Part shown: one piece after another, positions 42,562-51,769 of the stretch
Position numbering within the stretch: position 1 is the first letter of the stretch
Layout of the letters: the number at the start of each line of letters is the position of its first letter
Assembly: GCF_035181385.1 (NCBI RefSeq)
Contig: NZ_JAXCJK010000005.1
Location: 1 to 64,000, forward strand
Reading direction: 5' to 3'
DNA length: 64,000 bases
Origin: Moraxella sp035181385
GTDB lineage: Bacteria; Pseudomonadota; Gammaproteobacteria; Pseudomonadales; Moraxellaceae
The notes under the pieces: model-generated
Told to the model about the DNA's origin: nothing
The model's database searches: none
The model's input: the letters and a program-made list of their open reading frames with translations, nothing else
Made by a program: the position numbers and the translations under genes

Positions 42562-43815
42562 TCATGCTCTTGCCATTTTTGAAATTTCTTGTGGGTTTAT
42601 TGTGTCATATTGAGCCTGTTCTTTTGGCGAACTTTTTAAAATTGGAGCAGATAAAAAACCCTTGATTGCATTGGTGTAGCGTGGAATGTCAAACAAAAAA
42701 GAATCGTGCCCATGCGGGGCATCTACATTGATAAAGCTGACATTCTTACCGTTTGCCATGAGTGCATCTACAATCTCTACCGAGCGTTCTGGGCTAAATC
42801 GCCAATCGGTAGTAAATGAGACGACCAAAAACTGGCATTGGGTGCGTGCAAGCGTCTGTTTGAGTGCAGTTTTTTCGTCTAAGCTGTCGTTGGCATAATC
42901 TCGTGTGGGGTCAAAGTAGTCCAAGGCTTTGGTCATCAAAAGATAGGTATTGGCATCAAAGTTTTTGCTAAACCTTTCACCTTGATATCGCAGATAGCTC
43001 TCTACTTGAAATTCTACATCATAGCCATACATGAACTTGCCAGATTTTAAATCTCGTCCAAATTTTGCCTTCATTGCCTCTTCGGTGATGTAGGTGATGT
43101 GTCCCACCATTCTGGCAAGAATCAAACCGCGTCTTGGGTAGGTGTTGTGATTGACATACCAGCCATTATGAAAATCAGGGTCACAAAGTATGGACTGGCG
43201 AGCGACTTCATTAAAGGCGATATTTTGAGCGGATAATTTGGGCGTGCTTGCGATGATGACGGCTCTTTCTAGACGGTCCGGGTAATCCACCGACCATTGC
43301 AGTGCCTGCATACCACCCATAGAGCCACCGATGATGGCGTGCCATTTGTCAATACCAAGTCGGTCTGAGAGTAGCACTTGTGTTTTTACCCAGTCTTTGA
43401 TTGTAATCAAAGGAAAGTCTGCCCCCCATAATTTGCCCGTATCAGGGTTGATTGTGGTAGGGCCTGTTGAACCATGGCATGAACCGATGTTATTAAGACA
43501 CACCACAAAAAATTCATCAGTATCAATGGCTTTGCCCTTGCCAATGAGTGCGTCCCACCAACCTGCTTTGTCGTCTGTTTTGTGATGATAGCCTGCGGCG
43601 TGGTGCGAGCCTGATAAAGCATGGCAAATCAAAATGGCGTTTGTTTTGTCAATATTTAACTTGCCATAGGTTTCTATCACCAAATCAAAACTTGGCAATA
43701 TCCGCTCGCATTCTAACTTTAATGGCTCATCAAAGTGCAAAGTCTGTGGTGTTACAATGCCGACCGAAGTAGGGTCAAGATACGAAGGTATTTGGTTATC
43801 CACGAAATTATCCAT
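42562..43815 (-). CDS. metX: Homoserine O-acyltransferase (MetX type)
   Basis: 417-aa alpha/beta-hydrolase-fold acyltransferase of methionine synthesis. It shows ILICHALSGSHHAAGYH, GSCHGSTGPTTINPDTGKLWGADFPLITIKDWV, the nucleophile elbow GGSMGGMQALQWSVDYPDRL and the C-terminal catalytic region DAPHGHDSFLFD. MetX proteins use acetyl- or succinyl-CoA; which one here cannot be decided by eye. I see no SAM riboswitch in the 216-bp gap to hemH. The regulator MetR is encoded at 50.5 kb. Confidence 0.94.
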   Translation of the reverse strand: MDNFVDNQIPSYLDPTSVGIVTPQTLHFDEPLKLECERILPSFDLVIETYGKLNIDKTNAILICHALSGSHHAAGYHHKTDDKAGWWDALIGKGKAIDTDEFFVVCLNNIGSCHGSTGPTTINPDTGKLWGADFPLITIKDWVKTQVLLSDRLGIDKWHAIIGGSMGGMQALQWSVDYPDRLERAVIIASTPKLSAQNIAFNEVARQSILCDPDFHNGWYVNHNTYPRRGLILARMVGHITYITEEAMKAKFGRDLKSGKFMYGYDVEFQVESYLRYQGERFSKNFDANTYLLMTKALDYFDPTRDYANDSLDEKTALKQTLARTQCQFLVVSFTTDWRFSPERSVEIVDALMANGKNVSFINVDAPHGHDSFLFDIPRYTNAIKGFLSAPILKSSPKEQAQYDTINPQEISKMARA

Positions 43816-44031
43816 GATGGTTTATTATTTTGGATCAGATTGATGGTCATTTTAACATTTTGGACAGCTTTTAATCAATCTTTGATAAAGCGATTTGCCC
43901 TAAAACACGAGCAGTCATACCATTGCATCATTGTTTTAAATAAAAAAACAAAACGATTGATAAAAGTGCCTGCTATTTTTGCCAAAAAATGCTAAACTAG
44001 GTCGATTTTTGGTCTAAATAATAATGTTTTT

Positions 44032-44994
44032 ATGAAAACCGCCATTTTACTTGTTAATCTTGGCACGCCTGATGAGCCGACGCCAGCCAGCGTTCGTCGC
44101 TATTTGCGTGAGTTTTTGTCTGATACTCGGGTGATTGAGATTCCTCCGTTTATTTGGCAGATTATCCTAAATCTTTTTGTATTAACCACTCGCCCTAAGC
44201 GTGTTGCTCACGCTTATCAAAGTGTGTGGACAGCTGAAGGCTCACCTCTTTTGGCGATTTTAAAAAACCAAGCACATCTTTTGCAGGATAAATTACGACA
44301 AAACGGTAAAGACATTCCTGTTTTTGCTGCAACCACCTATGGCAATCCTAATATTAAAAATGTCATGCGTGAACTGCAAGATAAGGGCTATGATGATTTT
44401 ATTGTCTTTTCTTTATATCCGCAGTATTCTGCCACGACCACAGGGGCGGTATTTGACAAAGTGGCGGATTTTTGTAAAAAAGAGCGAAATGTGCCTGCGG
44501 TACAGTTTATTAGAGATTATCATGACCATCATTTATACATACAGGCGTTAGCACACAGCGTGCGTAAACATTGGGCAGAATATGGGCGAGCTGACCGTCT
44601 GCTCATGAGTTTTCATGGCATTCCCAAGCCCTATGCAGATAAAGGCGACCCTTATGCTGAGCAATGCCATAAAACAGCAGAGCTTGTGGCAAGTGAGCTG
44701 GGTCTGGATACGCATGAGTGGGCACTAAGTTTTCAGTCCCGCTTTGGGGCTCAAGAGTGGCTAAAACCCTATACTGATGAATTGCTGACTCAGTGGGGTG
44801 CTCAGGGCGTGTCGGTACAGGTGCTAAGCCCTGCATTTTCGGCCGACTGCCTAGAAACTTTGGAGGAGCTGGCGGTAGAAAACCGTGATAATTTCATCAA
44901 TGCAGGCGGTAAATCTTATGAGTATATCCCTGCTTTAAATACCGATGCACTGCATATTGAGCTGATGGCAGATGTGGTGAGTAGGTATTTGTGA
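44032..44994 (+). CDS. hemH: Ferrochelatase
   Basis: 320-aa enzyme that inserts Fe2+ into protoporphyrin IX, the last step of heme synthesis. Seen: TAILLVNLGTPDEPTPASVRRYLREFLSDTRVIEIP, FSLYPQYSATTTG, LLMSFHGIPKPYADKGDPYAEQC (the catalytic His region) and FQSRFGAQEWLKPYTDE. It lacks the C-terminal 2Fe-2S extension of eukaryotic forms. It is divergent from metX and ends in a terminator. Confidence 0.96.
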   Translation: MKTAILLVNLGTPDEPTPASVRRYLREFLSDTRVIEIPPFIWQIILNLFVLTTRPKRVAHAYQSVWTAEGSPLLAILKNQAHLLQDKLRQNGKDIPVFAATTYGNPNIKNVMRELQDKGYDDFIVFSLYPQYSATTTGAVFDKVADFCKKERNVPAVQFIRDYHDHHLYIQALAHSVRKHWAEYGRADRLLMSFHGIPKPYADKGDPYAEQCHKTAELVASELGLDTHEWALSFQSRFGAQEWLKPYTDELLTQWGAQGVSVQVLSPAFSADCLETLEELAVENRDNFINAGGKSYEYIPALNTDALHIELMADVVSRYL

Positions 44995-45010
44995 TTAAGC
45001 TTGTTGCCAC

Positions 45011-45038
45011 AAAACCCATCAAAGCTGATGGGTTTTTT
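45011..45038. terminator. Bidirectional intrinsic terminator after hemH
   Basis: Perfect 11-bp arms (AAAACCCATCA / TGATGGGTTTT) with a 4-nt loop and a T run lie between convergent hemH and the TRIC-type gene. Confidence 0.88.
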
Positions 45039-45044
45039 TAAATA

Positions 45045-45680
45045 TCAGTCTGAAAAATTTAGGCGAATTGATGGTAAATGCCAATCAAATCGCACAGCCA
45101 GCATTCGTATGGCAAAAATTGTTACCAAGGCCAGCGTGTCTTGAATGTTGTCTGCCATACCAATCAAACCAAGAAACAGATACAGCAATGAGCCTGCAAT
45201 GCTGGCACTGATGTAGATTTCTTTTTGTAGGACAAGTGGAATTTCATGACAAATCATGTCTCGCATGATACCGCCTGCAATGCTGGTTAATACCGCCATC
45301 ATGATTGCAATCAATGGGTGGGTGCCAAATAACAATCCGACTTTTAGCCCAATCACGCTAAATGCTGCCAAGCCAATGGCATCAAAGAATTTGAGTGTCC
45401 AATTGATTTTTTGATACAATGTAAAAAACATCTGACAGACAAGCGAGGTGATCGTGATGATGATGACATAATTTAAGTCCATCATCCAAAACAGTGGGTG
45501 GCGGTCTAGCATGATATCACGAATCGTACCCCCACCAATGGCATTGACCATGGATACTAAAATACAACCAAAAAAGTCAAACTGTCGATGCAGTGCCAGT
45601 GTCGTTCCTGCAATCGCACAGGCCACGATGCCCACCATATCAAGCAAATAAATCATCATTTCTGGACTGAATGTTTCCAT
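45045..45680 (-). CDS. TRIC-family (UPF0126) cation channel, YadS-like
   Basis: 211-aa integral membrane protein with two tandem UPF0126 units. Unit one shows FFGCILVSMVNAIGGGTIRDIMLDRHPLFWM; unit two shows LIAIMMAVLTSIAGGIMRDMICHEIPLVL. The GG(T/I)xRD motifs and about seven hydrophobic segments match bacterial TRIC-type channels. Physiological role in bacteria is poorly defined. It lies 32 bp after the EmrE-like exporter gene on the same strand and may belong to the gmk operon. Confidence 0.85.
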   Translation of the reverse strand: METFSPEMMIYLLDMVGIVACAIAGTTLALHRQFDFFGCILVSMVNAIGGGTIRDIMLDRHPLFWMMDLNYVIIITITSLVCQMFFTLYQKINWTLKFFDAIGLAAFSVIGLKVGLLFGTHPLIAIMMAVLTSIAGGIMRDMICHEIPLVLQKEIYISASIAGSLLYLFLGLIGMADNIQDTLALVTIFAIRMLAVRFDWHLPSIRLNFSD

Positions 45681-45712
45681 GAATACACCCTAATATCCTA
45701 ATATTAATACAG

Positions 45713-46675
45713 CTAGGCTTGCATTTTGGCAAATCTGATCAAACCTACAATCACCAGCATGATGCCAATCTGGCTCAGCATTGATGGTAATGATGATCCA
45801 AGCAGTAGCACGCCACCAATGATGGCAAAAATCATCTCGCTGGCCTGAGTGGCGTCAATGGCGGCGATTTGCCCACCTGTTGTTGCCTTACCACGAGCAA
45901 ATAGAAAAATGCTGGTGGCAATGACGCCTGCGAACAATGCCACCAAAAAAGTGTGCATCGTTTGAGATGTGCTGGGCAGTTTTGGAGCGATGATCAGACC
46001 CAAAACTACCCAAAATGGCAATGAGCCAACACTCATTAGCCAGACCTTGTTTAAGGCACTTGACATCAAAGGTGAGGTCATGCGTGGAATATACACCAAT
46101 CTTTGGTTGTTATTAATGGCTGATGAGGCGTACCATACAAGCTGATTGCCAATAGGAAAGCAAAACCCTGCCAGTAGTGCAGGCAATGCACCTAATAACA
46201 ATAAGTCGCTTAGCGATGTTGAGTCATCGTGTAAGCCTTCACCAAAATTGGTGATAAGTACGCCCAAGAATATGAGTAGGCTTGTACCAATGATGGCTTT
46301 GTTTAACCTCTCACCAAATAAGGTCAAGATAATTAGGCTGGCTACGCTGGTAAATTGAAAGGTTGCGGCAATCACCCAGCCAGGGGCGTGGTTTGCCCCA
46401 AAACACAAAAACGCATAAAATCCACCAAACCCAATACCACCTGCCAAACACCAAAAAATGGCGTGTTGTAAAAATAACTGATATAAGCTGATGAGTGTGG
46501 TAAAACCGTCCTTTAGTGCGATCAGCACACTTAAAATCAGCCACATAAAAATATAGCGGCCGCTTGCTGACCAATACCAATGACCACCTTGACTTGCCAT
46601 CAGCTCGTTCAATACAAAGGTACTGCTAAAAAAGAATCCTGCCAACAGCCCCAGTAAAACCAAGCGTAACATCAA
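45713..46675 (-). CDS. DMT-superfamily multidrug efflux transporter (EmrE-like)
   Basis: 320-aa inner-membrane protein with about ten hydrophobic helices. The N-terminal LVLLGLLAGFFFSSTFVLNELMASQGGHWYWSASGRYIFMW and the region ATTGGQIAAIDATQASEMIFAIIGGVLLL resemble the multidrug resistance efflux transporter family within the drug/metabolite superfamily. Its ATG overlaps the gmk stop by 4 bp, so it is coupled to gmk. The substrate is unknown. Confidence 0.78.
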   Translation of the reverse strand: MMLRLVLLGLLAGFFFSSTFVLNELMASQGGHWYWSASGRYIFMWLILSVLIALKDGFTTLISLYQLFLQHAIFWCLAGGIGFGGFYAFLCFGANHAPGWVIAATFQFTSVASLIILTLFGERLNKAIIGTSLLIFLGVLITNFGEGLHDDSTSLSDLLLLGALPALLAGFCFPIGNQLVWYASSAINNNQRLVYIPRMTSPLMSSALNKVWLMSVGSLPFWVVLGLIIAPKLPSTSQTMHTFLVALFAGVIATSIFLFARGKATTGGQIAAIDATQASEMIFAIIGGVLLLGSSLPSMLSQIGIMLVIVGLIRFAKMQA

Positions 46676-47295
46676 ACATCCGACAATAGGGCATCAATTA
46701 AAGTGCGGTGATTTGTTTGTTGTTTGGCGGTGGTGAGACGCTGTGCCTTGATGATACATTGTAAGTCATTGAGTGCATCAGAAAAATCGTCATTGATGAC
46801 AACATAATCAAAATGATGATAGTTTTTCATCTCAGTAACCGCACCTGCCAGACGAAGCCTAATGACATCAATGCTGTCTTGCCCACGATGGGATAGGCGA
46901 CTTTGTAAGGCATCTTTATTTGGTGGCAGGATAAAAATCATGATTGCATCAGGGGCTTGTTTTTTGACTTGTAATGCACCTTGCCAATCAATCTCTAAGA
47001 TGACATCAATGCCTTGGGCGAGCAGCTCATCAACCGCCTGTTTGCTTGTGCCATAATAATTGCCAAAGACTTCGGCATATTCAAAAAATGCACCGTCTGC
47101 GATGAGCTGTTCAAAATTATTTTTATCTATAAAATGATAATGTACGCCATCAGTTTCGGCAGGTCTGGGCTGTCTTGTGGTATGAGAAATACTCACTTGT
47201 AAGTCTTTTGTGCTTGCAAGCAGTTCTTTAACCAAGCTGGTTTTGCCCGTGCCTGATGCGGCGGTAATGATGTACAGCGTACCATATGCATTCAT
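46672..47295 (-). CDS. gmk: Guanylate kinase
   Basis: 207-aa enzyme converting GMP to GDP. It has the P-loop ITAASGTGKTSLVKELL, SISHTTRQPRPAETDGVHYHFI, the GMP-site block EYAEVFGNYYGTSKQAVDELLAQGIDVILEIDWQGA and IFILPPNKDALQSRL. Length is standard. In many relatives gmk precedes rpoZ-spoT; here it is about 22 kb away and paired with a transporter. Confidence 0.96.
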   Translation of the reverse strand: MNAYGTLYIITAASGTGKTSLVKELLASTKDLQVSISHTTRQPRPAETDGVHYHFIDKNNFEQLIADGAFFEYAEVFGNYYGTSKQAVDELLAQGIDVILEIDWQGALQVKKQAPDAIMIFILPPNKDALQSRLSHRGQDSIDVIRLRLAGAVTEMKNYHHFDYVVINDDFSDALNDLQCIIKAQRLTTAKQQTNHRTLIDALLSDV

Positions 47296-47378
47296 GATGT
47301 TTTTCCTAAAATGTTAAAGATTGATCTTTTAAGCCGCTATTATAACAACGAGTACAGCTTTAGCTGACTGGGTTTCAA

Positions 47379-47879
47379 TCAGCTAAAGCTGCTCAAACTA
47401 CTCAATAGTAGCCGTAATTTTAATGACCAAAGCGGTGCAATACCTGTAAATCTCTGGCTGATTTTGCCATCTTTTAAAATCACAAAAGATGGGGTAACTT
47501 TGCCTTGCCATTCATTAAAAATACTGCCATCTAAATCATTGATTGTCATAAAATCATAGCCGTGCGACTGCATATGATGTATTAATTGCTCGGTGCTGTC
47601 GGACTGTACTGCCACTGTAATGATCGGTGTGCCATTGGTATGTAAAGTTTGGATATTTGGTGTGGTAAATTCGCAAATTGCACACCAAGTTCCCCAAAAA
47701 TAAATCAAAATTGGCTCATGATGGCTGTGTGCGACGACATCAATGGTTTGATTTTGGCTGTTCACATAGCTTAAGCTGGGTGCATTGGGCATGGTGGGCG
47801 CGCGATACCAATTGACCACGCCATAAATCATTGCAAATATTAATAAGTAAGTGAGTGTGGATAAAATCGTCTTTTTCAT
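47379..47879 (-). CDS. Membrane-anchored thioredoxin-like oxidoreductase (ScsD/TlpA-like)
   Basis: 166-aa protein with an N-terminal membrane anchor (TILSTLTYLLIFAMIYGVV) and a periplasmic thioredoxin fold. The active site is WGTWCAICEFTTPN (C-x2-C) and the cis-Pro loop is GKVTPSFVILKDG. The sequence best resembles ScsD-type protein disulfide oxidoreductases. No scsB or scsC gene is beside it, so its electron partner is not apparent. Its 3' end overlaps a perfect 12-bp inverted repeat (47356-47390). Confidence 0.8.
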   Translation of the reverse strand: MKKTILSTLTYLLIFAMIYGVVNWYRAPTMPNAPSLSYVNSQNQTIDVVAHSHHEPILIYFWGTWCAICEFTTPNIQTLHTNGTPIITVAVQSDSTEQLIHHMQSHGYDFMTINDLDGSIFNEWQGKVTPSFVILKDGKISQRFTGIAPLWSLKLRLLLSSLSSFS

Positions 47880-47934
47880 TCAAATCACTGTGATAATAAT
47901 GTATGGTAATGTGTGGTATGCTCATGCTAACAAT

Positions 47935-47969
47935 ATAAAAAATACCACCTAAGCGATGGCATTTTTTTT
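47935..47969. terminator. Probable terminator after icd
   Basis: Arms AATACCA and TGGCATT (one G-U pair) have T-rich runs on either side. The hairpin is weaker than the others in the window and lies just beyond the icd stop codon. Confidence 0.55.
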
Positions 47970-47981
47970 GAGTTTAAATCA

Positions 47982-50204
47982 TCATAACTGAGAGATGATA
48001 TTATTGAATGTTGCACTTGGACGCATCGCAGCACTCAGCAGTTCACGGTTGGCGGCGTAGTAGCCATTGGTGGTTACCGCTGCACCTTGAACACTGTTTA
48101 GTTCGTTGATGATGGCATCTTCGTTGTCTGCCAAGGCCTTAGCGATTGGCGTAAATTCTGCCGCAAGACTTGCGTCAGCACTTTGAGTTGCCAATGCCTC
48201 TGCCCAGTATTTGGCTAGGTAGTAGTGGCTGCCACGGTTATCAAGCTCACCTGCTTTGCGTTTTGGCGATTTGTCATTGAGTAGTAGTTTTTCGGTTGCG
48301 GTATCTAGCGTATCGGCCAATACTTGTGCTTTGGCGTTACCTGTTTTTTGGGCGGTGTGTTCTAATGATACTGCCAATGCCAAAAACTCACCCAGACTGT
48401 CCCAACGCAGATGGTTTTCTTCATTAAACTGCTGTACATGTTTAGGAGCTGAACCGCCTGCACCAGTCTCAAACATACCGCCTCCGTTCATTAGGGGTAC
48501 GATAGAGAGCATTTTGGCCGATGTGCCAAGTTCTAGAATTGGGAATAGGTCGGTTAGGTAGTCACGCAGTACATTGCCTGTAACACTGATGGTATCTTGC
48601 CCATTTTTTAGGCGTTCAAGGGTCAGCTGGGTGGCATCAGCGATGGACAGAATGCGAATATCTAGACCTGTGGTATCAAGCTCGCCAAGATAAGTCTTGA
48701 CTTTTTTAATCAACTCAGCATCATGTGCACGCTTTTCGTCTAGCCAGAATATGGCAGGCGTGTCAGACAATCTGGCTCGGTTGACGGCAAGTTGCACCCA
48801 GTCTTTGATTGGTGCGTCTTTGGTTTGGCAGGCACGCCAGATATCGCCAGCTTGTACAGTATGCGATAACAAGACATTGCCAGCATCATCAATGACCTCT
48901 ACTTTGCCATCGGCAGGAATTTCAAAGGTTTTGTCGTGTGAGCCGTATTCTTCAGCTTTTTGAGCCATCAAGCCCACATTTGGCACAGTGCCCATCGTGG
49001 TTGGGTCAAATGCACCGTGTTCTTTGCAAAATCTGACAACGGTATCGTATAGCGGAGCATAAGTACTGTCTGGAATGGTAATTTTTGTGTCTTGTAGCTC
49101 ACCTTTGGCGTTCCACATACGGCCAGAGGTGCGAATCATCGCAGGAACAGAAGCATCAATGATGATGTCGCTTGGTACATGAAGATTGGTAATGCCTTTA
49201 TTGGAGTCCACCATAGCCAATGCAGGACCTTCGTAGTATGATTTTGCAATCAATGTTTCTACATTGGTGCGTGTGTCGGTGTCCAGCTTATCAAGGTTGG
49301 CAAATAGATTACCTAAGCCGTTATTGACATTCACGCCAGCGTTGCTCAGCTCTTTATTGTATCTTTCAAATACTGGTGCAAAGAAGGCTTGTACAGCATG
49401 ACCAAAAATGATGGGGTCGGAGACTTTCATCATGGTGGCTTTCATGTGTAGGCTAAACAATACGCCTTTATCTTTGGCGTCCTTGATTTCATTTTTTAGG
49501 AATGAAATCAAGGCATCTTTATTCATGACGGTCGCATCAAATACTTCGCCGGCTTGTAGGGCAACTGGTTTACGAAGTTCGGTGCGTGTGCCTGTGTTGT
49601 CAGTAAAGACTAGGCTTACATTGGTTGCATGGTCGGTGGTGAATGATTTTTCATTATGAAAAAAGTCGTTGCTTGACATGGTGGCGACATGAGTTTTGGA
49701 GTCATTGCTCCAAGCGCCCATTGAATGCGGGAATTTTTTGGCAAAATTTTTCACCGCTTTTGGTGCACGGCGATCAGAATTGCCTTCACGCAATACAGGG
49801 TTGACTGCCGAGCCTTTGACACGATCGTAGCGAGCTTGGATTTCTTGTAGCTCTGTAGTGCTGGTGTCGCTTGGGTAATCTGGCACATTGTAGCCGTTGT
49901 CTTGCAATTCTTTGATGGTGGCAAGCAACTGTGGCATTGAGGCTGAAATGTTGGGCAGTTTGATGACATTGGCATCAGGCCGTTTAACCAGTTCGCCAAG
50001 CTTGGCCAAAGAGTCCTCTTGACGCTGGTTTTCGCTGAGATATTCAGGAAACTGTGATAAAACACGAGCAGCCAAAGAAATGTCGCTGGTGATGAAGTCG
50101 ATATCAGAGCTTTTGGTAAAGGCTTGAACGATGGGTAGTAAAGAGTGGGTGGCTAGGGCAGGGGCTTCATCTGTATAAGTGTAGATGATGGTAGATTTAC
50201 TCAT
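47982..50204 (-). CDS. icd: NADP-dependent isocitrate dehydrogenase, monomeric type
   Basis: 740-aa enzyme converting isocitrate to 2-oxoglutarate. The N-terminus IIYTYTDEAPALATHSLLPIVQAF, SDRRAPKAVKNFAKKFPHSMGAW, PALAMVDSNKGITNLHVPSDIIIDASVPAMIR and SVTGNVLRDYLTDLFPILELGTSAKMLSIVPLMNGGGMFETGAGGSAPKHV mark the monomeric IDH-II class, about 740 aa, unlike the 416-aa E. coli enzyme. A GGAG site precedes the ATG. It catalyses the step after aconitase (AcnB, 29 kb). Confidence 0.96.
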   Translation of the reverse strand: MSKSTIIYTYTDEAPALATHSLLPIVQAFTKSSDIDFITSDISLAARVLSQFPEYLSENQRQEDSLAKLGELVKRPDANVIKLPNISASMPQLLATIKELQDNGYNVPDYPSDTSTTELQEIQARYDRVKGSAVNPVLREGNSDRRAPKAVKNFAKKFPHSMGAWSNDSKTHVATMSSNDFFHNEKSFTTDHATNVSLVFTDNTGTRTELRKPVALQAGEVFDATVMNKDALISFLKNEIKDAKDKGVLFSLHMKATMMKVSDPIIFGHAVQAFFAPVFERYNKELSNAGVNVNNGLGNLFANLDKLDTDTRTNVETLIAKSYYEGPALAMVDSNKGITNLHVPSDIIIDASVPAMIRTSGRMWNAKGELQDTKITIPDSTYAPLYDTVVRFCKEHGAFDPTTMGTVPNVGLMAQKAEEYGSHDKTFEIPADGKVEVIDDAGNVLLSHTVQAGDIWRACQTKDAPIKDWVQLAVNRARLSDTPAIFWLDEKRAHDAELIKKVKTYLGELDTTGLDIRILSIADATQLTLERLKNGQDTISVTGNVLRDYLTDLFPILELGTSAKMLSIVPLMNGGGMFETGAGGSAPKHVQQFNEENHLRWDSLGEFLALAVSLEHTAQKTGNAKAQVLADTLDTATEKLLLNDKSPKRKAGELDNRGSHYYLAKYWAEALATQSADASLAAEFTPIAKALADNEDAIINELNSVQGAAVTTNGYYAANRELLSAAMRPSATFNNIISQL

Positions 50205-50501
50205 GAAAACTCCAATTTATTGTTTCGTAAAATTTGATGAATGTGGCAATGTTATTTAAAAAATCTAACATAAAACTTGATGGTAAGAGCCAGTGAGGGT
50301 GTTGGGTATTTGTGTGCTTGCCCATGTTCTAGTGGCACTTACTGCATTTTACATTTTACAATGATTCCATTTATTGCTTGTCTATTATAACATTTAAAGA
50401 ATGATGGCAACTATTTTGTTTGTAGAATAAAATGATGATAATCATTTATTTAAAAAATGATACCATATCAAATGAATCATCAGCTGGCACTTTTGTCTTG
50501 A

Positions 50502-51389
50502 TTAGGGTTTGATGATGCCATCAAGCAATGCCAAAAAACCTTTCATATATGTCGTTTTAAGACTGCTTGTGCGTATGGCGGCGTGTAGCTGACAGTATAC
50601 TCCATCTCCAAGTGTGCGACTCACCACCCAGCCTTTTTTTTCATAGTCACTTGCCACCCAGTCGGGCAAGGCGGCAACACCTCTTTCGCTTGCCACCAGC
50701 TGAATGAGCATGGCGGTCAGCTCTGTGGTACGCATTTGTTTGGGTGTGATGCCAGCTGGACTTAGAAATTTGGCAATGATGTCCAGGCGTTCTTGTTCGA
50801 CAGGGTAGGCGATGAGTGTTTCATCGGATAAATCATTAGGGCTGATGGCAGACTGGCTTGCCAAACGATGTGCAGGCGACATGACCAGACGGCTTTCGTA
50901 GGTAAATAATGGCTGATAGCTGATGCCATCAATTGGCAAGTTGCTTGTTGTGATCAGTAGGTCGATGTCGCCATCAATGAGCATTTGATGTGGCTCGGGT
51001 TCAAAACCTGTGGCAAAATCCAGCTCCACATCGCTGTATTCATGTCGATAAGCATTCAAAATCGGCATGAGCCAATCAAAGCAACTATGGCATTCACTTG
51101 CCAAGCGTAGCCGTCCTGCTTGTCCATGTGCAAGGCGTTTGATGTCAGATTTGGTGCGTGCGACTTGTGGTAGGACATTGTCGGCAAGTTGTAGCACCAG
51201 CTTACCTGCTGGCGTAAAAGTGATTGGGCGTGTACGGCGATTGACCAGTGTAATGTCGTAGTGATTTTCTAGTTCTTTTAATTGGTGCGAGATGGCGGAT
51301 GCGGTGAGGTTGAGTTCGTCGGCAGTTGCAGCAAGTGAACCATGACGAAAAAGGGCAGAGAGCATTTGTAGATGGCGAATTTCTAGCAT
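50502..51389 (-). CDS. metR: LysR-type regulator MetR
   Basis: 295-aa LysR regulator. The N-terminal helix-turn-helix (MLEIRHLQMLSALFRHGSLAATADELNLTASAISHQLKELE) and effector domain match MetR along the length: RLRLASECHSCFDWLMPIL, LFTYESRLVMSPAHRLA, LIAYPVEQERLDI and GVAALPDWVASDYEKKGWVVSRTLG. MetR activates methionine genes with homocysteine as effector. No met gene adjoins it; metX-metW lie about 7 kb away. Four 11-bp tandem repeats stand about 35 bp upstream of its start. Confidence 0.88.
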   Translation of the reverse strand: MLEIRHLQMLSALFRHGSLAATADELNLTASAISHQLKELENHYDITLVNRRTRPITFTPAGKLVLQLADNVLPQVARTKSDIKRLAHGQAGRLRLASECHSCFDWLMPILNAYRHEYSDVELDFATGFEPEPHQMLIDGDIDLLITTSNLPIDGISYQPLFTYESRLVMSPAHRLASQSAISPNDLSDETLIAYPVEQERLDIIAKFLSPAGITPKQMRTTELTAMLIQLVASERGVAALPDWVASDYEKKGWVVSRTLGDGVYCQLHAAIRTSSLKTTYMKGFLALLDGIIKP

Positions 51390-51423
51390 GATAATCCAGT
51401 GTGATGATCCTAGTATGTCAATC

Positions 51424-51467
51424 TAAGCTGTGATTAAGCTGTGATTAAGCTGTGATTAAGCTGTGAT
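51424..51467. repeat. Four tandem copies of an 11-bp repeat upstream of metR
   Basis: TAAGCTGTGAT is repeated exactly four times (44 bp) in the metR upstream region. The rest of the 380-bp gap between metR and the DedA gene shows nothing else I can support. Confidence 0.95.
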
Positions 51468-51769
51468 GATGGATAATGAAAGCATGGCATTATTTTAGCA
51501 CAAGATTTAAAACATGAGGTCGACAATCTTTGGCTTAAAAAGTGGTTTGATGCTTGTATCACGATTGGTATTTTGTTATTTTTATCATGGTTTTAAGTTT
51601 TGTCGTATTGATATTGGTGTTGGCTTGTGTTGATGACCAATGCTGGTGTGCCTAACATGGATGTTGCCATCAATCTATCAATTATTTATTGTGTGATGCC
51701 GTCTTGTGATCAGCTGCAAAGTTTGCTAAGATGATTGGTTTTTAAGTTGGATACATTGGGCAAAAAGTC

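Noticed and set aside
43816..44031. SAM riboswitch upstream of metX
   Set aside because: The 216-bp AT-rich gap shows no recognisable SAM-riboswitch stems or core bases.
47356..47390. Intrinsic terminator for the ScsD-like gene
   Set aside because: The stem is perfect but no T run follows on the minus strand and it overlaps the coding end.
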